This document shows, piece by piece, positions 36,161-45,771 of a stretch of 64,000 bases of DNA. The position numbers were made by a program, and so were the translations under genes. How positions within the stretch are numbered: position 1 is the first letter of the stretch; every line of letters begins with the position of its first letter. The stretch comes from Caldanaerobacter subterraneus (GTDB lineage: Bacteria > Bacillota > Thermoanaerobacteria > Thermoanaerobacterales > Thermoanaerobacteraceae): positions 1 through 64,000 of the forward strand of contig NZ_SLWU01000005.1 in the NCBI RefSeq assembly GCF_004345675.1, given 5' to 3'. Under the pieces are notes generated by a model. The model searched no databases. It was not told where the DNA came from and was given only the letters and a program-made list of their open reading frames with translations.

Positions 36161-38171
36161 CCAGTTTCACCGTCCCCACAGAAATTACTTCTATATTAGG
36201 CAAAAGCTCATTGTAAGATAAAACAACAATGTCCGGAGAAATTTGTTCCACCAGTTTTCTTAAGTAAAACCTTGTGACAGGAGCTGTAAGAATCACCGGC
36301 TGTATCCCTCTTAAGCTCACGTTTTTTGAAACTTCCTGTATATTCCTTAAAATTCTTTGAGCAGTTGAAGGTTCAATTGCAAGGTAAGACCCGTGTTCAG
36401 TCTGAGTGATGCTAGAAGATATTATCTGTTCCACTGCAGGGTCTAGGGTTATAACTTCAATTCTGCCGCCTGAAGCATATCTATTGGAAATAGTGCGGGC
36501 AAGGGCTTGTCTCACATACTCTGTTAATACATCTGTGTCTTTTGCAATAGGAGCATAATCTGCCAGAGTCTCCAAAATAGTCACAAGGTCTCTTATGGGA
36601 ATTCCCTCTCTTAAAAGGTTTGAAAGTACTTTTTGCACTTCCCCAACTGTCATAATTTTGGGTATAAGCTCTTCCACCAGCGTAGGATGCGTTGACTTTA
36701 TATTGTCAATGAGGTTTTGCACTTCTTGCCTCCCCAAAAGTTCATGAGCATGCTGTTTTATGATGTGCGTCAAGTGGGTAGCTATCACAGTAGTCACATC
36801 TACCACTGTATACCCTCTTGCTTCCACCTTTGACCTTTCATTTTCATCAACCCAAATAGCCGGAAGACCAAAAGCAGGCTCTCTTTCTCTTATTCCTTCT
36901 ACGTCCTCTTCAATTTCACCTGCTGTCATCGCCATATACCTGTCTACATAAACTTTACCGCGGGCTATTTCATTTCCCTTAATTTTTATCACATATTCAT
37001 TTGGCTTTAACTGTATATTGTCCCTCAAGCGAATCATAGGAACTACAATGCCCAGTTCCAAGGCAATTTGTCTTCTGATCATGACAATTCTATCTAACAA
37101 TTCTCCACTGGCGAGGGGAATTAACTCATAACCAAATTCCAGCTCAATTGGATCTACTTGCAACAATTCGTATACCTTCTTGGGATCTCTTATACTTTCC
37201 AATTCCTTTATGCTTTCTTCTTGCTCTTCTTCTTTCACTGGAATCCTCTGAGTACCTGCAAAGCCAAGATAGGCAAACAAGGCTCCCATTACTATGAGAG
37301 GAAGTTTTGGCAAAAGTGGCACTAATATCAATGCAAAAAGTAAACCTGCAGCTATTTTTAAGATGCGAGGTTCACTAAAAAGCTGCTTTACTATATCTTC
37401 TCCTAAATTGGATTCGGAAGCTGATCGGGTGACAATTATACCTGTGGCAGTTGAGATTAAAAGAGCAGGAATCTGATTTACCAGCCCATCTCCTATTGTC
37501 AAAAGAGTATAAGTGTGCAAAGCTTCCTTTGCATCCATTCCTTTCATTGCCATTCCAATGATGAACCCGCCAACAACATTTATGATTATAAGTATTATTG
37601 AGACAATCGCATCCCCTTTGACAAATTTGCTAGCACCATCCATAGCTCCGTAAAATTTTGCTTCCTGTTGTATTTCCTTTCGCCTTTCACGAGCTTCTTT
37701 TTCTGTTATGAGGCCGGCGTTTAAGTCGGCATCAATAGCCATCTGTTTTCCCGGCATAGCATCCAAAGTAAAGCGTGCTGCTACCTCCGATACTCTTTCA
37801 GCACCTCGAGTTATAACAATAAATTGAACAATTGCGATTATTAGGAAGATGATAAATCCAACTACAGGATTCCCTCCTGTTACAAAACTTCCAAAAGCCT
37901 GTATTACTCCTCCTGCATAAGCATTAGTAAGGATGAGTCTAGTGCTAGAAATATTAAGAGCTAACCTTATAAGAGTAGTTATCAGAAGTATTGAAGGAAA
38001 TATGTAAAAGTCTAGAGCGTCTTTCACGTACATTGTAGTTAAGAGGATTATAATTGACAAAGTTATATTAAATATCAATAAAAAATCCATTACAGGAGGA
38101 GGTACTGGAATTATTATCAATAAAACTATTCCCACCACAAAAAGAGTTATTGTAAGTTCAGGGGCTTTCAA
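36150..38171 (-). CDS. flhA: Flagellar export gate protein FlhA
   Basis: A core of the flagellar type III export gate that couples proton flow to export. The N-terminal half (about 1-310) has eight transmembrane segments, with the FHIPEP-family loop RFTLDAMPGKQMAIDADLNAG (positions about 140-160; key residues DAMPGKQ and DADL). The C-terminal cytoplasmic half (about 340-673) binds chaperones and ATPase complex. The length of 673 is normal. Confidence 0.97.
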   Translation of the reverse strand: MKAPELTITLFVVGIVLLIIIPVPPPVMDFLLIFNITLSIIILLTTMYVKDALDFYIFPSILLITTLIRLALNISSTRLILTNAYAGGVIQAFGSFVTGGNPVVGFIIFLIIAIVQFIVITRGAERVSEVAARFTLDAMPGKQMAIDADLNAGLITEKEARERRKEIQQEAKFYGAMDGASKFVKGDAIVSIILIIINVVGGFIIGMAMKGMDAKEALHTYTLLTIGDGLVNQIPALLISTATGIIVTRSASESNLGEDIVKQLFSEPRILKIAAGLLFALILVPLLPKLPLIVMGALFAYLGFAGTQRIPVKEEEQEESIKELESIRDPKKVYELLQVDPIELEFGYELIPLASGELLDRIVMIRRQIALELGIVVPMIRLRDNIQLKPNEYVIKIKGNEIARGKVYVDRYMAMTAGEIEEDVEGIREREPAFGLPAIWVDENERSKVEARGYTVVDVTTVIATHLTHIIKQHAHELLGRQEVQNLIDNIKSTHPTLVEELIPKIMTVGEVQKVLSNLLREGIPIRDLVTILETLADYAPIAKDTDVLTEYVRQALARTISNRYASGGRIEVITLDPAVEQIISSSITQTEHGSYLAIEPSTAQRILRNIQEVSKNVSLRGIQPVILTAPVTRFYLRKLVEQISPDIVVLSYNELLPNIEVISVGTVKLGEN

Positions 38172-38182
38172 AATATCCCTCC

Positions 38183-39274
38183 TTATTCTCCCCGCAAGCT
38201 GTACACGTAGGCCAGCACTTCTGCTACTGCTTGATAAAGTTCAGGCGGAATCATCTGTCCTACTTCTGTAGAATTGTACAGGGCTTGGGCAAGAGGCTTA
38301 TTTTCTACAATAGGTATATCAAGCTTTTTTGCTTCTTCCTTTATCTTTAAAGCCAACAAATCCTTTCCTTTTGCTACAACTACAGGAGCATCGTTTACCT
38401 CGCTGTCATACATCAAAGCAACTGCAAAATGGGTAGGGTTTGTGATGACAACATCCGCCTTTTTTAAGTCCTGCATCATCCTTCGAGTGGATATCTGTCT
38501 TTGCTTTTTGCGTATTTCTGCTTTTATCTGCGGATTCCCCTCTGTTTCTTTAAATTCTTCCTTTATATCCTCTTTGCTCATTTTGAGACTGTTTTCATAC
38601 TCCCTCCACTGGAAAAAGTAATCAATAACTCCTAAAACTATTAGCACAATTCCAATTCTTATAGTAATACCGAAGAGAATGTTTGAAGTATACCTCAAAA
38701 GGTCCTGAACAGACATATCGAGAAGCATCGGTATTCCTTTGTACTGGGAAGCTAAGAAAGAATACATTATGTAAAATAACACGACCACTTTTGCTACAGA
38801 TTTCAAAAGTTCCACTAAAGCTCTTCTTGAGAATATCCTTTTAAATCCCTCTACAGGGTTTAGCCTTTCAAACTTTAAAGTCAAAGGCTCTGCAGTAAAC
38901 ACAAACCCAACTTGAAAGTAAGTGGATATGAGAGATACTGCAAAAATTGCCAGCATAATAGGTACCGAGATTAAAACTACCTGATTTACCATATAATAGA
39001 AAATTTTCCATATCCCTGCTGTGTTAAACACATCGTCATTCGCCCCAGAATACGTGATAAGAAGAAACTTTAAGAGGTTTCCCACTCTACCTAGGAAACT
39101 CTGCAAAAACAAATGTATCATTAAAAATCCTGTCACGATGACAAGTGCAGAGGTTATCTCCCTGCTTTGAAAAACCTGCCCTTTTTTTCTAGCCTCCTGT
39201 CTTCTCTTTGGAGTAGCTGGTTCCGTCTTCTCCCCAGCAAAAAGCTGCAGATTTATTTTGCTCAAAGTTATCAC
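38183..39274 (-). CDS. flhB: Flagellar export switch protein FlhB
   Basis: An export-gate component that switches substrate class from rod/hook to filament by self-cleavage. The 363 residues have a short cytoplasmic head with EKTEPATPKRRQEARKKG (15-32), four transmembrane segments (about 40-215) and a C-terminal domain with the autocleavage site NPTH (279-282). The N-terminus INLQLFAGEKTE is typical of Firmicutes. Start GTG overlaps the fliR TGA by four bases. Confidence 0.96.
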   Translation of the reverse strand: MITLSKINLQLFAGEKTEPATPKRRQEARKKGQVFQSREITSALVIVTGFLMIHLFLQSFLGRVGNLLKFLLITYSGANDDVFNTAGIWKIFYYMVNQVVLISVPIMLAIFAVSLISTYFQVGFVFTAEPLTLKFERLNPVEGFKRIFSRRALVELLKSVAKVVVLFYIMYSFLASQYKGIPMLLDMSVQDLLRYTSNILFGITIRIGIVLIVLGVIDYFFQWREYENSLKMSKEDIKEEFKETEGNPQIKAEIRKKQRQISTRRMMQDLKKADVVITNPTHFAVALMYDSEVNDAPVVVAKGKDLLALKIKEEAKKLDIPIVENKPLAQALYNSTEVGQMIPPELYQAVAEVLAYVYSLRGE

Positions 39275-40053
39275 CTTGTCATTAATTTAATCAGCCTAAA
39301 AATATCTGCATTCATGCCGTTGAATATAAAATCCACTATGGTAAGGTACATTGGCAACATAATAATCAATGTAAAAATCCCTACAAAAACTTTGGCAGGC
39401 ATTCCCACCATAAATACGTTAAGCTGCGGGATGGTCCGGGAAATTATTCCCAAAATTAAATCTGTCAAAACAGTGGTCAAAATTATAGGAGCGCTTATTC
39501 TAAAGCCTATCGCAAACATGTCTGATACCATCTTAGTTAAAACCTGTGACATCCCTGATAAATCGAAATAAACTTTCCCAATAGGTATTATTTCGGTGCT
39601 CTTTGCTAAAAAGGTAAAAAGAAGATAATGTCCGTTCATCAGCATGAATATCAAAATTGTCATGATGTATATAAAATTGCCCATGAGAGGCACCTGTGCT
39701 TCACTGTGAATGTCCAGAATGTTTACAAGCCCAAAGCCAAGCTGATAATCTATGAGCTGACCTGCTAAATACACCGCGCTAAAAGATATCATGGAGGCAA
39801 GCCCTATTGTAAGCCCTACTAAGAATTCAGAAATCACTAGTAAAAAATATGTCAAAACATTGTCTATGGATATAGGAACAAGTGGCATCACATCAAATAC
39901 TATGAGAGATGTAAAAAAACCCAAACCTATTTTAAAAACAGTTGGAACGTGCTTTGTCCCAAAAAAAGGAGCGAGTATAAAAATTCCTAGCATCCTTACA
40001 AAAAGTAATATAAAAACCTGTACATTCTGTAAAATATAGCTCATCGCATCCAT
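39271..40053 (-). CDS. fliR: Flagellar export gate protein FliR
   Basis: It forms the helical FliPQR export pore with FliP and FliQ. The 260-residue protein is very hydrophobic with about six membrane-embedded segments and the family motifs LAPFFGTKHVPTVFKIGLG-like stretch (about 26-44) and GLVNILDIHSEAQVPLMG. Complete, starting ATG six bases after fliQ; not fused to flhB, as it is in some clostridia. Confidence 0.95.
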   Translation of the reverse strand: MDAMSYILQNVQVFILLFVRMLGIFILAPFFGTKHVPTVFKIGLGFFTSLIVFDVMPLVPISIDNVLTYFLLVISEFLVGLTIGLASMISFSAVYLAGQLIDYQLGFGLVNILDIHSEAQVPLMGNFIYIMTILIFMLMNGHYLLFTFLAKSTEIIPIGKVYFDLSGMSQVLTKMVSDMFAIGFRISAPIILTTVLTDLILGIISRTIPQLNVFMVGMPAKVFVGIFTLIIMLPMYLTIVDFIFNGMNADIFRLIKLMTR

Positions 40054-40059
40054 AGCACA

Positions 40060-40329
40060 TCACTTTATGAAGTTATTTATATTGAGAAACAGGCGCTGTG
40101 TGTAATTTACAAGGGTAGTAAGCATCCAAGGTCCAAACAGTATCAAACTTAAAAGCACAGCTACGATTTTTGGCACAAAAGACAAAGTCTGCTCCTGAAT
40201 TTGCGTTGTTGCTTGAAAAATGCTTATAAGAAGTCCAACTCCAAGGGCTACTGCCAGCATAGGAGTTGCCACTGTCAAGGCAACAGATAAAGCCTCTCTT
40301 CCAAGGTCAACCGCCATACTACTTGACAT
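40060..40329 (-). CDS. fliQ: Flagellar export gate protein FliQ
   Basis: An 89-residue protein with two transmembrane helices (about 15-40 and 50-75) and the conserved ISIFQATTQIQEQTLSFVPK segment (35-54) that joins them. Several copies line the export pore with FliP and FliR. It sits in the standard fliP-fliQ-fliR order. Confidence 0.95.
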   Translation of the reverse strand: MSSSMAVDLGREALSVALTVATPMLAVALGVGLLISIFQATTQIQEQTLSFVPKIVAVLLSLILFGPWMLTTLVNYTQRLFLNINNFIK

Positions 40330-40341
40330 TTTTTCATCCCC

Positions 40342-41010
40342 TTATCTAAAACCTAAAATGAGAGACTTAACTACCAAATTCCACCCATCTACAAGAATGA
40401 AAAGAAGCACTTTAAATGGCAGAGATATCAAAACAGGTGGCAACATGAACATTCCCATTGACATGAGCACACTGGCAACAATTATATCTATTACTAAAAA
40501 CGGGATGTAGATTATAAATCCTATCTCAAAGGCTGTCTTCAACTCGCTTATTATAAAAGCAGGTATTACAACTCTCATAGGGAGATCTTCTACCTTGTCT
40601 GCTTTAATCTTTGCAAGATTCACAAAAAGCGCAAGGTCATTTTGCCTTGTCTGCCTTAACATAAAGCTTTTTAGGGGTTTGATTGCTCTCTCATAAGCTT
40701 CATACTGGTTTATTTGACCTTCCACATAGGGTTTTATGGCATTGTTGTTTATGTCATATCCAACAGGTGCCATTATGTAAAAGGTGAGGAACAAAGCCAA
40801 CCCAATCAACACCTGATTAGGCGGCATCTGCTGAAGCCCTAAAGCATTTCTCAAGAAGGCCAGCACAATGACTATTCTCGTAAAAGAGGTCATCATTATG
40901 AGTATAGAAGGTGCAAGGGTCAAAACTGTGAGCAAAAGTACAATTTGCAAACTCGTAGATAAATTAGAAGGAGAAGTAACAGAGGATACCAAATTACTTA
41001 AATTCATCAT
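40342..41010 (-). CDS. fliP: Flagellar export gate protein FliP
   Basis: The main subunit of the export pore. The 222 residues begin with a short polar head rather than a cleavable signal peptide, then helices with [20 protein letters not shown] (about 32-51), [17 protein letters not shown] and the C-terminal signature [17 protein letters not shown] (key FLVIDI). In E. coli, FliP has a signal peptide; the N-terminus here, [17 protein letters not shown], acts as the first membrane helix. It overlaps fliO by four bases. Confidence 0.96.
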   Translation of the reverse strand: MMNLSNLVSSVTSPSNLSTSLQIVLLLTVLTLAPSILIMMTSFTRIVIVLAFLRNALGLQQMPPNQVLIGLALFLTFYIMAPVGYDINNNAIKPYVEGQINQYEAYERAIKPLKSFMLRQTRQNDLALFVNLAKIKADKVEDLPMRVVIPAFIISELKTAFEIGFIIYIPFLVIDIIVASVLMSMGMFMLPPVLISLPFKVLLFILVDGWNLVVKSLILGFR

Positions 41011-41351
41011 TTATCACCATCTTTTTTAAAAAGGTTCCTAAATCTCTCTAGAGAAAAGTTTAGTTCAACCGCAAAGTCCTTTTGTTTTTCCATTTTTACA
41101 TGTTCTTTCTCTATTTCAGCTAAATAAGTTATGGTGCTATTAGTCACTCCTATTAGCATGAATCTATTGCCCACTTTTATAATATAAAGCCCCTTTTCTC
41201 TCCCTAAAGAAATAAAATCTATGACCTCTAAGTTTGAACTGCGACCTAGCTTTATGGAGCTTTGTCCGATAAAGCGAGTTATATAGAAAGCGGCGCCAAT
41301 CACAAGAAAAAACGCAACAAGATACCATATAAACTGAATCCAGTAGGGCAC
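41007..41351 (-). CDS. fliO: Flagellar biosynthesis protein FliO/FliZ
   Basis: A 114-residue single-pass membrane protein (transmembrane helix about 7-27) with a cytoplasmic tail containing [20 protein letters not shown] and RFMLIGVTN, the FliO signature. FliO stabilises assembly of the FliP ring. In B. subtilis the equivalent gene is called fliZ and is longer, with a signal peptide. It lies between cheY and fliP, as in Bacillus. Confidence 0.9.
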   Translation of the reverse strand: MPYWIQFIWYLVAFFLVIGAAFYITRFIGQSSIKLGRSSNLEVIDFISLGREKGLYIIKVGNRFMLIGVTNSTITYLAEIEKEHVKMEKQKDFAVELNFSLERFRNLFKKDGDK

Positions 41352-41361
41352 TTTAAACGCC

Positions 41362-41721
41362 TCACTTTAACAATTTTCTGATGGCTTCTACCACTCTATC
41401 CGGTTGGAAAGGCTTCACAATAAAGTCTTTTGCACCTGCCTGTATGGCTTCTATGACCATTGCCTGCTGTCCCATAGCAGAACACATTATTATCTTCGCA
41501 TTTGGGTCTTTAGCGCGAATTTCTTTTACTGCCTGAATGCCATCCATTTCCGGCATGGTTATATCCATTATGACCAAATCAGGCTTTTCTTGGACGTACT
41601 TTTCCACTGCTACTACCCCATTTTCAGCCTCTATGACACTTCCAAGATTGTTCTTTGAAATTATATCTTTTATCATCATCCTCATAAAAGCAGCATCGTC
41701 GACAATCAATATTTTGCTCAC
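41362..41721 (-). CDS. cheY: Chemotaxis response regulator CheY
   Basis: A single-domain receiver of 119 residues. Key residues are present: acid pocket D9 and D10, phospho-acceptor D53 in VIMDITMPEMDG, a serine in CSAMGQ (about 80) at the switch position and lysine in IVKPF (about 104). CheY-P is expected to bind FliM and is dephosphorylated by FliY and CheC in the same operon. It lies between fliY and fliO. Confidence 0.96.
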   Translation of the reverse strand: MSKILIVDDAAFMRMMIKDIISKNNLGSVIEAENGVVAVEKYVQEKPDLVIMDITMPEMDGIQAVKEIRAKDPNAKIIMCSAMGQQAMVIEAIQAGAKDFIVKPFQPDRVVEAIRKLLK

Positions 41722-41740
41722 AATGATTCCTCCTTGTCTT

Positions 41741-42841
41741 TTATTCTATATTGCCAATTCTCTTGCTCGGATGGACAATCTCTGTAATCCGCACCCCAAA
41801 ATTCTCATCAATCACCACTACTTCTCCCTTGGCAATGTACTTACCGTTTGCCAGTATATCTACAGGCTCTCCTGCCAGTTTGTCAAGCTCTATTATAGAA
41901 CCCTCTGTCAGTTCTAGTATGTCTTTTATTAACTTTTTAGTTTTGCCAAGCTCAACAGTGATAGTAAGGGGCACGTCCAGTATCAAATCCAAATTCTTAC
42001 TCTCTCCTTTCGCCTCCTGCTGAGGCTCTTCATCAAAATTCTGAAAAATTACTGGGCTCACATTCACTTTTTCTTCCTTTTTAATGGCTTTTTCACTAGC
42101 CATTTTTTCTTCAGATTCTCCTTTGCTCTCATTTTTCCCCTCTTTAACTTCTGCAGGCGGTGAAGTAGAAGTAGTAGCCTGTTGAAGAACGCTCTTAACA
42201 AGCTCTTTAGCAAAGTCAAAAGGTATGAGCTGCATTATTTCGCTGTCAATTATATCTCCCACTTCCATCTTAAAAGCAACTCTTACAACATCTCCTTGAG
42301 GAAATGCTACATCCTCCGGCAAAGCTGTTGAAAAATCCACTATAAAGGCCTTCGGAGGAGATATGTTTATCTTCTTGTTTAGCAAAGTTGAAAGAGATGT
42401 GGCAGCTGAACCAATCATTTGATTCATTGCTTCACCGACGGCGCTTAAGTGAAGGTCTGTTATCTCTCCTTCTTCTACTTTACCATCTCCTCCCATCATG
42501 AGGTCAGTGATTTTTAGCGTATCTTCTTTTTTCAAAATAAGAAGGTTATACCCTTTCAATCCTTCTGTGTACTCTACCTGTACAGCAACATAAGGTATGT
42601 TGAATTCTTCTTTTAACTGGTCCCATGAGAGCACGGAAACCTTCGGAGTTGTGATAGTGACTTTGTTCCTCAAAAGAGTATACAAAGTAGTGGCAGATGT
42701 ACCAAAGCTTATATTTCCTATTTCCCCCAATATGTCCTTTTCTTCATCAGTCAGTTCTTTTTTTTCCTGTGTTTCTTCTTGGAGCCCTTTTAAGAGAGCG
42801 TTTATTTCCTCTTGCGACAAGAACTCATTCACTTTCTTCAT
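41741..42841 (-). CDS. fliY: C-ring protein and CheY-P phosphatase FliY
   Basis: A fusion of a CheC-like phosphatase and a FliN C-ring domain. The 366 residues begin with the CheY-binding motif FLSQEEINALLKG (7-19), then the phosphatase duplication with EIGN (E40-N43) and EAMN (E137-N140), a charged linker (about 225-280) and a FliN domain (about 285-360, LDVPLTITVELGKT, GSIIELDKLAGEPVDI). It works at the switch complex to terminate the signal. It overlaps fliM by 17 bases. Confidence 0.96.
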   Translation of the reverse strand: MKKVNEFLSQEEINALLKGLQEETQEKKELTDEEKDILGEIGNISFGTSATTLYTLLRNKVTITTPKVSVLSWDQLKEEFNIPYVAVQVEYTEGLKGYNLLILKKEDTLKITDLMMGGDGKVEEGEITDLHLSAVGEAMNQMIGSAATSLSTLLNKKINISPPKAFIVDFSTALPEDVAFPQGDVVRVAFKMEVGDIIDSEIMQLIPFDFAKELVKSVLQQATTSTSPPAEVKEGKNESKGESEEKMASEKAIKKEEKVNVSPVIFQNFDEEPQQEAKGESKNLDLILDVPLTITVELGKTKKLIKDILELTEGSIIELDKLAGEPVDILANGKYIAKGEVVVIDENFGVRITEIVHPSKRIGNIE

Positions 42842-43823
42842 CTCCTTTGTAAATAACTTCTGTTATTTTGACGCTGTATCGCTTACTTTTAATTCCAGGT
42901 ATTCCTTTAAATTTTACTTTTTTATCTATTATCACCTCTACAGGTTCGTTGTATCTTTTATCCAGCATTATCACATCTCCTACTTCAAACTTTAAAAGGT
43001 CTCCTACCGTGACGGTTGCGCTTCCCAATTGCACCGTCAAAGGAATGTAAGTCTTGTCAATCTTTTCTTTTATAAGTTCGGGATTCACTTTTTCTTCTTT
43101 TTTCATGCTCGAAAACCAAAACTTAGTTGTAAGTTTTGGCACAATTGGCTCTAGCGTCAAATGAGGCATGCAAAAATTCATCATTCCCTCTGTCTCGTTG
43201 ATCTTTATTGAAAGCGTGCATAAAGCCACTGTCTCATTTGGCGAAATGATCTGCGCAAACTGAGAATTGGTCTCTACTCTCATCAGGGAAGGAGTGAGGT
43301 CAATTATATTGCTCCAGGGATCTTCTAACAAAGGCAGTATCTGCTTTACAATTTTGGTGAGCAAATTGATTTCTATTTCTGTATAATCTCTGTCTAAAAA
43401 TTCTCCTTTGCCCATCCCTCCTAAGAGCCTATCCAATATGGCGTAAGTGGTATTGTTGTTAAGTTCTAAGAGGAAGGGCCCTTCCAGAGGGGATGCGTCA
43501 ATTATAGCGATGAACACAGGATTGTTTAAAGAATTGCTGAATTCGTAATATGTCAGCTGGTCCACAGATACAACAGCCACATTCACAATGGTCCTCAAAT
43601 AGCCCGATAGAAAAGACGTGAGAGACCTTGAAAAATTTTCAAAAATCATCTGTAAGGTTCTGAGCTGTTCTTTTGAAAATTTGTTGGGCCGTCTGAAATC
43701 GTAGGATCGAATTTTTTTTGTCTTTTTCTCTTCTACTTTTACTTTCTCTAGGTCTTTTATTTCCCCTTGACTAAAAGCCTTTAAAAGCTCATCTATTTCA
43801 CTCTGTGAAAGTATCTCTGCCAA
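42825..43823 (-). CDS. fliM: Flagellar motor switch protein FliM
   Basis: The C-ring subunit that binds CheY-P and sets rotation direction. The 332 residues start with the CheY-P-binding helix ILSQSEIDELLKAF (4-17), followed by a CheC-like middle domain with FRRPNKFSKEQLRTLQ (about 43-58) and GGMGKGEF, and a FliN-like C-terminal domain (VQLGSATVTVGDLLKFEVGD; core LGSATVTVGDLL). Phosphatase residues are lost, as usual for FliM. It overlaps fliY. Confidence 0.96.
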   Translation of the reverse strand: MAEILSQSEIDELLKAFSQGEIKDLEKVKVEEKKTKKIRSYDFRRPNKFSKEQLRTLQMIFENFSRSLTSFLSGYLRTIVNVAVVSVDQLTYYEFSNSLNNPVFIAIIDASPLEGPFLLELNNNTTYAILDRLLGGMGKGEFLDRDYTEIEINLLTKIVKQILPLLEDPWSNIIDLTPSLMRVETNSQFAQIISPNETVALCTLSIKINETEGMMNFCMPHLTLEPIVPKLTTKFWFSSMKKEEKVNPELIKEKIDKTYIPLTVQLGSATVTVGDLLKFEVGDVIMLDKRYNEPVEVIIDKKVKFKGIPGIKSKRYSVKITEVIYKGDEESE

Positions 43824-43837
43824 AAGCTCCCTCCTCC

Positions 43838-44245
43838 CTACTGCACGATAAAGTCGTTAAAGTACACATTAACTACTTTTCCTTCACCTATTATTTTGTT
43901 TATCTCATTTTTTATGTCATTTTTAAGCATTTCTTGCCCTTGGGGTCCTTCTACCTCTTGCACAGTTTTACTCCTTAAGATCTGAATTATAGCATCTCTG
44001 ATCTGGGGTGTATTTTCCTTCAGCTTCTTTAACACTTTAGGGTCTGTTACTTGAAGTTCTACCACCACTTTTATAAACTTGCCGTCTCCTTTTAAATTTG
44101 TTATGAATTCTTTACCTGGAGAATAATTGTAATAGGTGACTTCCGGCGTTTTATTCGGGTGAGCAAAATTGTTGAAGTACACAAAAGCTGCGCCAAAGGA
44201 TAAAACCATCGCTATTACTACTATAAGGATCTTCTTTGCATTCAT
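43838..44245 (-). CDS. fliL: Flagellar basal body-associated protein FliL
   Basis: A 135-residue single-pass protein (transmembrane helix about 5-25) with a periplasmic stomatin-like domain (FIKVVVELQVTDPKVLKKL) that supports stators around the motor. A conserved DAIIQILRSKTVQEV segment (about 88-102) is present. It overlaps flbD by four bases. Confidence 0.92.
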   Translation of the reverse strand: MNAKKILIVVIAMVLSFGAAFVYFNNFAHPNKTPEVTYYNYSPGKEFITNLKGDGKFIKVVVELQVTDPKVLKKLKENTPQIRDAIIQILRSKTVQEVEGPQGQEMLKNDIKNEINKIIGEGKVVNVYFNDFIVQ

Positions 44246-44451
44246 TCTAACACCTCTTTACCTTTTTCTATTGCAAAAATTTTTCTTTTGTATTGGATTA
44301 CTCTTTCTATGACCTCTTCTGGCGTCTCTTTTACTACGATCTTTTTGCCTGTAGTAAGGCTTATAACTGTATCTGGCGTCTTTTCTATAAATTCAATGAG
44401 GTCTGCATTCACGACAAACTCTTCACCATTGAGCCTTGTCACATAAATCAT
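44242..44451 (-). CDS. flbD: FlbD/SwrD family flagellar protein
   Basis: A 69-residue protein with the pattern MIYVTRLNGEEFVVNADLIE and TPDTVISLTTGKKIVVKET, typical of the FlbD (YlzI/SwrD) family. In B. subtilis SwrD supports motor power for swarming. It is always placed after flgE and before fliL, as here. It starts 48 bases after flgE, behind a strong hairpin. Confidence 0.92.
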   Translation of the reverse strand: MIYVTRLNGEEFVVNADLIEFIEKTPDTVISLTTGKKIVVKETPEEVIERVIQYKRKIFAIEKGKEVLE

Positions 44452-44468
44452 GTTTTTCCTCCATCAAA

Positions 44469-44492
44469 CCTGCCGGGGGTACCCCCAGCAGG
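44469..44492 (-). promoter_or_regulatory. Hairpin between flgE and flbD
   Basis: Arms CCTGC-C-GGGGG and CCCCC-A-GCAGG (44469-44479, 44482-44492) around TA. The one mismatch becomes U-G in the minus-strand RNA, so the structure belongs to that transcript. No T-run follows. A candidate 3' stabiliser for flgE mRNA. Confidence 0.65.
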
Positions 44493-44499
44493 CTAAACT

Positions 44500-45741
44500 T
44501 TATCTCTTCATATTCACTAAATCCTGCAGCATTTCATCTGAAACGGTGATGACTTTAGCGTTAGCCTGAAATCCTCTTTGAGTGGTAATCATATCCACAA
44601 ATTCATTAGCCAAGTTGACATTTGACATCTCTAAAGTCCCTGGGTTTATACTGCCTCTGGTTCCACTTCCTGCTGCTCCTATCATGGGTTCTCCTGAGTT
44701 AACTGTATTTATAAACATCGTATTTCCTACTTTTTCTAAACCCATGGGGTTCTGGAAGTCAGCAAGAGCTATCTGCCCTATTACCTGTCTTCTGCCGTTT
44801 GAATATATACCAGATACAACCCCGTACTTGTCAATGTTGATGCTCTGCAAAGCCCCTGCCTCATTGCCATTTTTGCTTAATTCTCTCAAATTTGTTTCTG
44901 TTGAGAACATTGTAAGCTTTGAAAGGTCGATATTGACAGGGCCAATCTGAGCATTTGTAACTGCTGTGTTCATGTTAAAGGTTAAAGTTCCGGTAGCCTG
45001 CGTATTAGGAGCTATTTTCCCATCAGCTCCAAAAGTGATTGTCCCTGAACCATCAACAGAAGAAATGTACGGGTCCTGAGAAGTTACACTCCAGTTCCAT
45101 GTATTGGGGTCCTGCCTTGTGAAAGTTATTGTAGCAACATGGCTTCCACCCTGTGTATCATAGACAATTATGTTGTAGCTTATGCTCTGATTTATCCCAG
45201 TAGAAGCATTCAAATTTCCGCCTATTTCTAATTGAGTAGTGGTAGAAGGCTCCATCCCAAACCAGTTTTTAAGGTTTATAGGAACTAAATTCCCGGTGTC
45301 AGTGTTCACTGTCTTGCCATCAGTTGACATCCATCCTAAAACTTTATATCCATCAGGAGTTACCAAGTCTCCATTAGAGTCAAAACTAAAATTTCCCGCC
45401 CTCGTGTAAAGAATAGATTCCCCATTTGAAACTATGAAAAATCCATTTCCGTCAATTGACAAATCTGTTGGGTTGTCAGTTCTCTGGGCTCCTCCTCTTG
45501 TAAATAAAGTATCAATAGAAGCTATGGCAACTCCTAGACCAATTTGCTGAGGGTTTGTTCCTCCGCCATTTCCTTGAGGAGCCGAAGCTCCTTTTATGGT
45601 CTGGCTGAATATCTCTTTAAAAGTCATCCTGCTTGCCTTATATCCCACTGTATTTACATTGGCTATATTATTTCCAATAACATCCAACTTTGCCTGATGA
45701 GCCTGTAAACCCGAAATTGCAGAATACATTGACCTTAACAT
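44500..45741 (-). CDS. flgE: Flagellar hook protein FlgE
   Basis: It polymerises into the hook, exported by the type III gate. The 413 residues have the rod/hook N-terminal motif SAISGLQAHQAKLDVIGNNIANVNT (about 7-31; key residues NNIANVNTVGYK) and the C-terminal helix VDMITTQRGFQANAKVI (about 385-401). The variable middle (about 100-330) is Thr/Gly/Asn-rich, as in hook surface domains, with ~110 residues more than the minimal FlgE. Flanked by strong hairpins on both sides. Confidence 0.94.
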   Translation of the reverse strand: MLRSMYSAISGLQAHQAKLDVIGNNIANVNTVGYKASRMTFKEIFSQTIKGASAPQGNGGGTNPQQIGLGVAIASIDTLFTRGGAQRTDNPTDLSIDGNGFFIVSNGESILYTRAGNFSFDSNGDLVTPDGYKVLGWMSTDGKTVNTDTGNLVPINLKNWFGMEPSTTTQLEIGGNLNASTGINQSISYNIIVYDTQGGSHVATITFTRQDPNTWNWSVTSQDPYISSVDGSGTITFGADGKIAPNTQATGTLTFNMNTAVTNAQIGPVNIDLSKLTMFSTETNLRELSKNGNEAGALQSINIDKYGVVSGIYSNGRRQVIGQIALADFQNPMGLEKVGNTMFINTVNSGEPMIGAAGSGTRGSINPGTLEMSNVNLANEFVDMITTQRGFQANAKVITVSDEMLQDLVNMKR

Positions 45742-45771
45742 TCTCTCTCCTCCTTTTATTTTAAGCGCTGC

